Shown here piece by piece: positions 21,720 through 27,396 of a DNA stretch of 27,396 bases. This stretch comes from JAGLQA01 sp023135565. GTDB lineage: Bacteria > Acidobacteriota > Aminicenantia > UBA2199. The stretch is taken from assembly GCA_030639305.1 (NCBI GenBank), contig DAOWCY010000086.1:1-27396 (forward strand), written 5' to 3'. The notes below the pieces were generated by a model. The model was given only the letters and a program-made list of their open reading frames with translations. It was not told the origin of the DNA and ran no database searches. Made by a program: the position numbers and the translations under genes. How positions within the stretch are numbered: position 1 is the first letter of the stretch; each line of letters starts with the position of its first letter.

Positions 21720-22676
21720 ATGGATAAAATAAGAAATGTACACGACCGGTTCTTCCTGAAGATTTTCTCCGATGTTAATAACATTAGGTCTTTCCTGGAA
21801 CTCGCCCTACCTACTCAACTTCTAAAGGTACTGGATTTCTCAAACATCGAGTTCGATTTGAAAAGCTATATAACCGGTGAAATTAAAGGTTTTTTTTCAG
21901 ACATGGTGATAAAAACACAGATGTTTACGCAAGACAGGAAAAACATCGATGCCGATGTATACTTTTTATTTGAACACAAATCATACCGGGACAATAGAAT
22001 TCTCATCCAACTGTTAAAGTACATGTATTTGATGTGGCAAAAAGATACCGATGCCGGGAAACCTTTAAGAATAATTATCCCGATTGTGTTTTATCATGGG
22101 AAACCGGACTGGAATTTACCGCGGTCCTTTAGCGATCAGTTTGAAGTAAGCCGTGAAATAAAGGAGCATTTGTTAAATTACAGGTACGTTTTATTCGATA
22201 CGAACAAGTGGGACCTGGACGACGAAAGAAATCAAAGCGTAAATGGTAACGTTAATTTAATGGCTTATCTTTTTTTGATGAAGAGTTCTTTCCATAGAGG
22301 TCTGGATAGCATCAAGAAATCATTCGATTTTTGGCAAAAGCGAGGATTGGTAGAAGACACCGATTTTCTACTATCATCTTTGAACTACATCGTATCGACA
22401 AAAGATGTCCGGCCTGCTGAGTTAATAAAAATTTTAGAAGAAAGCGAAATTCAAGGAGGTGAAATAATGCCTACATTAGCCCAAAGATGGATCGACCAGG
22501 GGGTCGAATTAGGAATCGAAGAAGGAATAGAGAAAGGGATAGAGAGGGGAATAGAGAAAGGGAAAATCGAAGCAGCCAGGGGATTAATAAAAAATGGTGT
22601 TGCTCTTGGTACAATTGCCAGGTCGATAGGAGTACCTTTAAAGGAGCTAAAAAAACTAACTGCATCGTCTCATTGA
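21720..22676 (+). CDS. Rpn-family PD-(D/E)XK nuclease (recombination-promoting nuclease / putative transposase), copy 1
   Basis: 318 aa. The family start DKIRNVHDRFFLKIFSD precedes the PD-(D/E)XK core: Asp61 in FFSDMV, then DADVYFLFEHKSY with Glu85-x-Lys87. Next come the conserved LLKYMYLMW and IIIPIVFYHGKPDW. The C-terminus has a charged repeat, GIEEGIEKGIERGIEKGK (about 265-282), and a short helix-turn-helix-like end (GLIKNGVALGTIARSIGVP). Known members are DNA endonucleases linked to recombination, and E. coli members act in phage defence. Translation of the full protein appears leaderless. A strong internal start exists at Met250. The upstream region and the gene start recur at 27171-27396, and the 3' flank recurs at 27089-27160. 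Confidence 0.9.
   Translation: MDKIRNVHDRFFLKIFSDVNNIRSFLELALPTQLLKVLDFSNIEFDLKSYITGEIKGFFSDMVIKTQMFTQDRKNIDADVYFLFEHKSYRDNRILIQLLKYMYLMWQKDTDAGKPLRIIIPIVFYHGKPDWNLPRSFSDQFEVSREIKEHLLNYRYVLFDTNKWDLDDERNQSVNGNVNLMAYLFLMKSSFHRGLDSIKKSFDFWQKRGLVEDTDFLLSSLNYIVSTKDVRPAELIKILEESEIQGGEIMPTLAQRWIDQGVELGIEEGIEKGIERGIEKGKIEAARGLIKNGVALGTIARSIGVPLKELKKLTASSH
22467..22676 (+). CDS. Internal in-frame product of the Rpn gene (candidate intragenic antitoxin)
   Basis: 69 aa, from Met250 of the Rpn frame. A near-perfect Shine-Dalgarno AAGGAGGTG (22453-22461) lies 7 nt before the ATG, much stronger than anything at the main start. The product would contain only the charged repeat and the C-terminal helices, without the nuclease core. 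For E. coli RpnA a small C-terminal product made from an internal start has been reported to antagonise the full-length nuclease; the same organisation here is inferred. Confidence 0.55.
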   Translation: MPTLAQRWIDQGVELGIEEGIEKGIERGIEKGKIEAARGLIKNGVALGTIARSIGVPLKELKKLTASSH

Positions 22677-22742
22677 GCGAATCCTTTCCATTCACTGCGC
22701 TGCGTGCGGAGCCATGCGCCGCCGCGAATTGTTGAGCTTTCG

Positions 22743-22813
22743 GCATTCGGTTATAAAACGAAAAAAGATGCCGCGAGACTTTCACAAGATAGGCATAAGA
22801 CTATAACCAGGAT
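22743..22813. repeat. 71-bp repeat, copy A (3' of Rpn copy 1)
   Basis: Starts GCATTCGGTTATAAAACG and ends ACCAGGATT. It matches 27089-27160 with only a few changes. It lies between the Rpn stop and the convergent NACHT stop. The segment 22677-22742 before it contains no gene. Confidence 0.8.
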
Positions 22814-25800
22814 TTATTCCCGCTCCTCGCTCTCCTTTTTCTTCACTTCATACTTTTTTAACTTGTCGATCTTTTCAAAAAATATCTTTTTATCTTCTTT
22901 TGATTCAAATTCAAACCATGTCTTGATTTCATCAATTGTAAATAAACTGTGTTGAAGGCCATAAATAGAAAGGTCAACAATGGGACGAAAAATTTCATTA
23001 AGCAAAATCTTAGGGAATGTGGTGGATGTAGAAAAAAATGAAGTATTAATGCCAAAATTAAAAGACTCCCCCTTAGAAAACCGTTCGGATAGTAATTGAG
23101 GAACATAAGTTCCCGGTGCTAAACTGCAAAAATCTAACCTGAAGTTTCCTTTTATTGATTTTATATCATGAAAAACCGCACCATATATATATGACGATGA
23201 AATATCAAAATTTTCAAAATCAACACAATTAAAAGAGCAACTACTTGAAAAGGAATCGCTTATGCTTAAATTCTTTAAAATGGAGAACGAAAAATCAAGT
23301 CCCGATAATCTTAATCGAGATAAATTTATTTCATCCTTATTCTCCCTCATGTCAATGCCTTTGAATAGCTTTTGCCCCCATGAGGGAGCTGGTTCTCCGT
23401 AAGCATAATTCCAATTCCTGATCAGATCGAATAAGTGCTCGAAGTTTTTTATCTTACCGTTGAAAAATTCCTCTTTCTCTTCATCATTATATAATTCATT
23501 ACCCGCCAGCAATGCCAGCCAGCGGTCCATATCGGGCGGAAAACTATTCAATTTCTCATTCTGGATAGCTAATAATTCCTTATTGTAAAGAGCGGTTTTT
23601 TTTTCGGCTTTGGTCATCAGGAAATTGGTTTTAGATTCCATTATCTCTTTGCACAACTTGACTATCTTGTTTATTTCTTCCCGGCCAATGCACCAATTCT
23701 TTAAAGAATCAAAAGGATATTCGGTTTGATTTTCCTGGATTTTGCATTTCTTATACCAACCGTAATATATACCGTGACAAAAGAGCCGATTGTTCTTTTG
23801 AGTGGCTAAAGACGCCATCAGGGGAAATAACAATCTCCTCTTTTCTATAACCTCTTTCGTAGGTTCCTGCGCTGCCGTCTCTCTCAATAATCTTAACATC
23901 TCTTTAAAAAACTGGATGGTTTGTTCGGTGGGTTCTCCTAAAATTAGCTTTGTGCGCGCCTCTTCCACATCGAATTCTTCATCTAAGGCATACTTGATCA
24001 ATACCTTTAAATAATATTCAGCCAGGAGAATTTCCGCAAAAGATTGGTGCTGGAAATGGAGCACATTGTCATTTTCCCCGAAATAAGAGTGAGAGAGAAA
24101 TTTAATTTCAACCACATCTTTTTTTCCGTAACACTCAAGTATCTTTTCGTCCGATTCTCCTTTGTCCTCGCCATCCAATACCCGGCAAATGTCGGCTTTC
24201 TTTAAAGCTGCCTGCTTGCCCTGCTGCCGTTTGTACATCCACAGGGCTGCAATGGCATGCAGCAGGTTTCGGAATCCGAATTCTTCTTTTAAGTTCACTC
24301 GATAATCCGTGTCGTGGATATGTTTCGCGTCTTTGGTGAGTAAATTTAAAAAAGACAGGTAAACACCGATTTTGCCCAGGGTTGAAAAGTCGATATTGTT
24401 CAAAATTAGTTGGTAGATCATATAGGCAAATATGGGACGCCGCAGCTCACTCCTGGAAAGGGTTTTGTCTTTCACTAATTTATCGTAAACATCTATTTTT
24501 TTTTGTTTTTTTATACTGTCTATTATCTCTCGAGCAAAACCGGTGGCCTTTATTTTATCCAGGTCCTTTTCATTTTTGAGGGTTGTCAGCAGCCAGTCAT
24601 TGAACTGCTTACCGGTAAAGCCGTAGATAGAGACAAAATATTCGATGTCCCGGTCCTCTTTATTTTTAATAATATGCGGCTTGTGGCTTTTCAAGTGATG
24701 GCTCAATCCTTCATCAAAGGGGCGGGAACTGATGATAATGCGGTTGGTTTTATAGGCGCTTTTGTCGATTCCCTGGATACTTTTTACCGATGTGATAACC
24801 TTATCTATGGCCGCTTTGTTCAACTCGCCGCTCTCATCTAAAGAGTCGATTAAAAACACATACCGCTTTTTCTTAAAATAATCGTCATCGAGTTTGATGC
24901 TGTACTTCGTTTCTAAGTAGTCACTAATAACCCCCAACCGCTGTTCACTGGCATAATTCTTGAATTCTCTCAGGTTAAAATAAACCGGAAAAATACCCTC
25001 CTTTATTTCTAAGTATTTTTTTGCCAATTTAGCGGCACAGTGGCGCAGGAACACCGATTTCCCTTTGCCGAAATCGGCTATAATAAACAAAATCTTCTCT
25101 AAATGATTCCCGGGCTCGTTATTAAAATATTCCTCGATCAATGTTTCTACCGGTTTAAGCGCCTTTTCATTTTCTTTGTTTTTTCCTCCGTTTAATTTGT
25201 CATCTTCCTTTCCCCTGAGATTGGAAACCTTTTCCCACCGGGCATAGGTATCTTCGTATCTTAGATTTTCCGACTCTTTAAAACCGATCCGGCCCAACTC
25301 TTTCATTTCCCAGAGGAAATGGGTTTCATTCTTTTCAAGCCTGTGTTCTTCGGTTTGGGTTAGATGATCGTCATAATCATTGCCGAACTCCGCCTGGATT
25401 TGATTTTCGATGTTCTCATTAAAATCTCTTTGGAATTTTTTAATATCGGCATCGGTGGCGTGAATCTCCCGTAAAACCTGGAGATAGTTGTCTTTTACGA
25501 ACAATACCGCCGGGTGATATTTGGGCTGAAAAATCAGCAGCACGTCTGACTCTTTAAAATGCAGTTCCTGATCTGACAGGGATTCGTTCAAAATCTCGAA
25601 AAACCTTCCCGGTTTGACATCCTCTTTTAGTTTATCTTCGATCACAGATAAAGACTTTCCCGCCTGTACCAGGGCTGCTTTAAAGTAGGTTTGCAGCCCG
25701 AAATCATCTAATTTTTTCCCGGTCTTTTTTTCAAAGTACTTATCTATCAAAGACTTGCCGAACAGGTTGACCAGGACGCCGAATGTCCCGCCGGCTCCGC

Positions 25801-25909
25801 CTAAGATTTCTTTTCCTTTTTCGTCGAAATTCCTTTTGGTATAATCGACTATATTCTTAAAAATCCCCGGTATCGCGTTAACGATGCGTTCTGTTGTCTC
25901 CTTCTTCAT
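22814..25909 (-). CDS. NACHT-type STAND NTPase with C-terminal pentapeptide-like repeats
   Basis: 1031 aa. An N-terminal region (about 1-250) of unrecognised fold contains a hydrophobic Gly-rich stretch (about 35-53, GGAGGTFGVLVNLFG). The NACHT domain has Walker A ADFGKGKSVFL (about 278-288), Walker B YVFLIDSLDES (350-360) with DSLDE, and sensor RIIISSRPF (about 390-398); its winged-helix end carries HFQHQSFAEILLAEYYL (about 618-634). A helical sensor region follows, then degenerate pentapeptide repeats (about 864-915). The layout matches bacterial NACHT/Avs-like immune proteins: effector, NTPase, C-terminal sensor. AGGAG precedes the ATG. It is convergent with the Rpn gene and next to a toxin-antitoxin pair. 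Defence is likely by context but unproven. Confidence 0.85.
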   Translation of the reverse strand: MKKETTERIVNAIPGIFKNIVDYTKRNFDEKGKEILGGAGGTFGVLVNLFGKSLIDKYFEKKTGKKLDDFGLQTYFKAALVQAGKSLSVIEDKLKEDVKPGRFFEILNESLSDQELHFKESDVLLIFQPKYHPAVLFVKDNYLQVLREIHATDADIKKFQRDFNENIENQIQAEFGNDYDDHLTQTEEHRLEKNETHFLWEMKELGRIGFKESENLRYEDTYARWEKVSNLRGKEDDKLNGGKNKENEKALKPVETLIEEYFNNEPGNHLEKILFIIADFGKGKSVFLRHCAAKLAKKYLEIKEGIFPVYFNLREFKNYASEQRLGVISDYLETKYSIKLDDDYFKKKRYVFLIDSLDESGELNKAAIDKVITSVKSIQGIDKSAYKTNRIIISSRPFDEGLSHHLKSHKPHIIKNKEDRDIEYFVSIYGFTGKQFNDWLLTTLKNEKDLDKIKATGFAREIIDSIKKQKKIDVYDKLVKDKTLSRSELRRPIFAYMIYQLILNNIDFSTLGKIGVYLSFLNLLTKDAKHIHDTDYRVNLKEEFGFRNLLHAIAALWMYKRQQGKQAALKKADICRVLDGEDKGESDEKILECYGKKDVVEIKFLSHSYFGENDNVLHFQHQSFAEILLAEYYLKVLIKYALDEEFDVEEARTKLILGEPTEQTIQFFKEMLRLLRETAAQEPTKEVIEKRRLLFPLMASLATQKNNRLFCHGIYYGWYKKCKIQENQTEYPFDSLKNWCIGREEINKIVKLCKEIMESKTNFLMTKAEKKTALYNKELLAIQNEKLNSFPPDMDRWLALLAGNELYNDEEKEEFFNGKIKNFEHLFDLIRNWNYAYGEPAPSWGQKLFKGIDMRENKDEINLSRLRLSGLDFSFSILKNLSISDSFSSSCSFNCVDFENFDISSSYIYGAVFHDIKSIKGNFRLDFCSLAPGTYVPQLLSERFSKGESFNFGINTSFFSTSTTFPKILLNEIFRPIVDLSIYGLQHSLFTIDEIKTWFEFESKEDKKIFFEKIDKLKKYEVKKKESEERE

Positions 25910-25976
25910 AATCGTCTCCTGATTTTTATTCTAAAAACCAATCCATTTTGTGGGTTTTTTTTAACCCTGACTTTAG

Positions 25977-26005
25977 ATTGTAACCGATATCGGAGAAATA
26001 ATCAA
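25977..26005 (-). promoter_or_regulatory. Promoter of the NACHT gene with a palindrome in its spacer
   Basis: Minus strand: TTGATT (26005-26000), 17-bp spacer, TACAAT (25982-25977). A perfect 10-bp palindrome CCGATATCGG lies within the spacer (about 25984-25993), a natural place for a repressor site. The roughly 65-nt leader contains GGGTT-A6-AACCC. Confidence 0.65.
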
Positions 26006-26235
26006 GTAAAAAACCACCGAATTTTACCACAAAACGGCTCATCAAAAATTTTTGCGGGGAATTTTTCACAAATTAAGGTGGAAAATTGGAATAGACGCAC
26101 TGCGTCTCCTGCATAGGGGCAGTTTTTTTTTAAAGCGCCCCTTGCCGCCGGAGGCAAATTTGTTTTAGATTCTCACCAAAACTGGACATTTACCAGGGAG
26201 CAGCTTTTGGCATTCAGCCCCAACGCCGTTCCTAA
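26006..26235. other. Intergenic region between NACHT and PIN genes
   Basis: Holds a short perfect inverted repeat AGACGCA-C-TGCGTCT (about 26092-26106) and repeat copy 10. No gene seen. Confidence 0.4.
26115..26193 (-). repeat. Dispersed palindromic repeat, copy 10
   Basis: AGGGGCAG ... GCGCCCCTTGCCGCCGGAGG, TTTGTTTTAGATTCTC and the terminal-type motif CCAAAACTGGACATTTAC. The sequence beyond it (GGAGCAGCTTTTGGCATTC) also resembles that beyond copy 9. Confidence 0.7.
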
Positions 26236-26730
26236 CTATCCCAATTCCTTTTCCTTGAATACCGATAGGATTTTGTTTAGTTCACCTTTTTTATAATACC
26301 GTTTATTCTCTAATAGCGTAATGAACAAAGACCTTAATTCCGGTTCCAGGCCCTTTTTCTTAGCTTTCATTAAAACAGCCAGTGTACCGATGCAGTTCAC
26401 GCCGGATTCCTCAGCGATCATCCTGGCTCTCCTATCGTCGATTATTAAAAAATCCGCCTTTAATTCTCTATATAACAAAACGGCTTCCGATTCACCATAT
26501 CCCATAATAGAAACCAGGTCGTTGGCGCTCTTAGTTTTCTTTACCCTATCTTCAAAAAAAGTTGTTACCTGGGGGATTTCCGGGAAAGATTTACTCTTTG
26601 TTACTTCCTCCCATACAGCCAATGGGATAAAAATATCTCCGAATAACACCGGCAGAAGTTCCAATTTTTTGAGTATCGCCAACGAAATAACCGGGCTTGC
26701 GTCTAATATTACCACAGGCGTTTTTTTCAT
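26236..26730 (-). CDS. PIN-fold toxin of the DUF3368 type
   Basis: 164 aa. A single PIN-like nuclease domain: VVILDASPVISLA with Asp10, IPLAVWEEV with Glu41, GYGESEAVLLYRE with Glu80 and Glu82, and the conserved FLIIDDRRARMIAEESG with Asp98-Asp99, then GTLAVLMKAKKKGLEP. The acidic cluster would bind Mg2+ for RNA cleavage. Its start overlaps the upstream UPF0175 gene by 4 bp (ATGA), the usual arrangement of a translationally coupled type II toxin-antitoxin pair with antitoxin first. The pair is about 330 bp from the NACHT gene on the same strand. Confidence 0.88.
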   Translation of the reverse strand: MKKTPVVILDASPVISLAILKKLELLPVLFGDIFIPLAVWEEVTKSKSFPEIPQVTTFFEDRVKKTKSANDLVSIMGYGESEAVLLYRELKADFLIIDDRRARMIAEESGVNCIGTLAVLMKAKKKGLEPELRSLFITLLENKRYYKKGELNKILSVFKEKELG

Positions 26731-26993
26731 ATGTGTTTCATCTTATCCAGGTCAGCTTCGATATCATCAAATCCTAAATTGGAAATAGGAATCCCTTTCT
26801 CAGATAGAATAGTCTCGAACTCCCAGCGGGGTAATCCGGCGAATTCGGAAGCTTTCCCCATCGTCAATTTTCCGGATTGATAGAAGTTTATGGCGGTATA
26901 CAACCGCATCTCCCGCATCAGTTCATCTTCTGTTTTATTTAAAGCAATAAAAAAATGAGACGGTATGTTAATTTTTAATGACCTGGAAACCAT
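26727..26993 (-). CDS. UPF0175-family antitoxin
   Basis: 88 aa from the ATG at 26993, chosen because GAGGT lies 6 nt upstream. An ATG five codons earlier (27008) is 4 bp after the -10 box and could be a leaderless start. The sequence shows the family pattern LYTAINFYQSGKLTMGKASEFAGLPRWEF-like: a helical segment, then KASEFAGLPRWEFETILSEKG, and a D-rich tail (DDIEADLDKM). This helix-turn-helix-like protein would neutralise the PIN toxin and bind its own promoter. Confidence 0.85.
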   Translation of the reverse strand: MVSRSLKINIPSHFFIALNKTEDELMREMRLYTAINFYQSGKLTMGKASEFAGLPRWEFETILSEKGIPISNLGFDDIEADLDKMKHI

Positions 26994-27012
26994 TTTATTA
27001 CCTCGCATAATT

Positions 27013-27041
27013 ATTATAAATTAAAATCGTCTTTTTTTCAA
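27013..27041 (-). promoter_or_regulatory. Promoter of the toxin-antitoxin operon
   Basis: Minus strand: TTGAAA (27041-27036), 17-bp spacer, perfect TATAAT (27018-27013). The mRNA would start next to the first ATG and carry the GAGGT site about 5-10 nt inside it. Confidence 0.7.
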
Positions 27042-27088
27042 CTCTTTGCGGTTAATTTCTACGGATTCCGTACCCACCGGCAAACGCA

Positions 27089-27160
27089 GCATTCGGTTAT
27101 AAAACGAAAAAAGATGCCGCGAGACTTTCACAAGACAGGCACAAGACTAATACCAGGATT
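27089..27160. repeat. 71-bp repeat, copy B (5' of Rpn copy 2)
   Basis: Near-identical to 22743-22813, with small differences such as AAGACAGGCACAAG for AAGATAGGCATAAG. Here it lies upstream of an Rpn gene, whereas copy A lies downstream of one. Confidence 0.8.
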
Positions 27161-27200
27161 CAGTCAGCCCCTACAGGGTGGATTTTTTAAATTCGCCGGG

Positions 27201-27229
27201 TTGACAATTAGTAGAAATCGTTTTAATAT
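27201..27229 (+). promoter_or_regulatory. Promoter of Rpn gene copy 2
   Basis: TTGACA, 17-bp spacer and TAATAT identical to the promoter of copy 1. The matching block extends further upstream, with a few changes, to about 27171. Confidence 0.65.
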
Positions 27230-27238
27230 ATAATCCGA

Positions 27239-27396
27239 ATGGATAAAATAAGAAATGTACACGACCGGTTCTTCCTAAAGATTTTCTCCGATGTTAATAA
27301 CATTAGGTCTTTCCTGGAACTCGCCCTACCTACTCAACTTCTAAAGGTACTGGATTTCTCAAACATCGAGTTCGATTTGAAAAGCTATATAACCGG
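27239..27396 (+). CDS. Rpn-family nuclease, copy 2 (5' part; continues beyond the window)
   Basis: The first 52 codons are visible. Against copy 1 there is one nucleotide difference (a synonymous Leu codon, CTG to CTA), so the visible protein is identical, starting MDKIRNVHDRFFLKIFSD. It is cut by the window end before the catalytic residues. Same strand and same promoter as copy 1. The near-identity shows a recent duplication or gene conversion. Confidence 0.88.
   Translation, partial: MDKIRNVHDRFFLKIFSDVNNIRSFLELALPTQLLKVLDFSNIEFDLKSYIT

Noticed and set aside
22510..22566. GA-rich 12-bp repeats in the Rpn gene as a phase-variation switch
   Set aside because: The unit length is a multiple of three and encodes the normal charged Gly-Ile-Glu repeat of this family, so slippage would not shift the frame.
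22471..22785. Minus-strand ORF across the 3' end of the Rpn gene
   Set aside because: It is the antisense shadow of the GA-rich coding repeat, giving low-complexity Leu/Ser/Phe, with no start signal.

Overview
This is a bacterial chromosomal window with compact protein-coding genes, clear Shine-Dalgarno sites, near-consensus sigma-70 promoters (mostly 17-bp spacers) and no rRNA or tRNA gene that I can see. It holds no taxonomic marker. A 6-bladed beta-propeller lipoprotein, several large STAND-type NTPases, an NTPase-kinase fusion, DUF1703 and Rpn nucleases and many dispersed palindromic repeats suggest an uncultured-type lineage with an accessory-rich genome, such as the Aminicenantes/Acidobacteriota neighbourhood. 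That placement is inference only.

Layout. 1-2874 (minus): an Old Yellow Enzyme-type flavin oxidoreductase followed by a soluble GAF histidine kinase, probably one operon. 3164-4593 (plus): a promoter, a doubtful small ORF and a beta-propeller lipoprotein. 4807-6003 (minus): a CNT-family nucleoside transporter. 6250-11083 (plus): a two-gene operon encoding a double-NTPase protein and an NTPase fused to a Ser/Thr kinase. 11160-12785 (plus): an AAA-ATPase/PD-(D/E)XK (DUF1703) protein from a leaderless-type promoter. 12789-13136: two unusual arrays, a 21-bp periodic repeat and a tandem promoter-like repeat. 13267-14974: small genes, including a Cys-rich lipoprotein with a possible sigma-54 promoter, plus gene debris.

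15017-21446 looks more like housekeeping: a secreted VOC protein (minus), signal peptidase I (plus), a periplasmic thioredoxin (minus), and a minus-strand operon galE, M1 metallopeptidase, polytopic membrane protein. 21682-27396 looks like a defence or mobile island: an Rpn nuclease with a strong internal start, a convergent NACHT NTPase, a UPF0175/DUF3368 toxin-antitoxin pair, and the start of a second, almost identical Rpn gene running off the window.

About ten copies of a palindromic GC/AT-mosaic repeat (core TTGCCTCCGGCGGCC) sit between genes. One has terminal inverted repeats and one lies in frame inside the M1 peptidase gene. Compensatory changes between copies suggest that the folded form is conserved. 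The strongest candidates for undescribed biology are the NTPase/NTPase-kinase operon, the NACHT protein with an unrecognised N-terminus, the Rpn internal product, and the exactly periodic 21-bp array.
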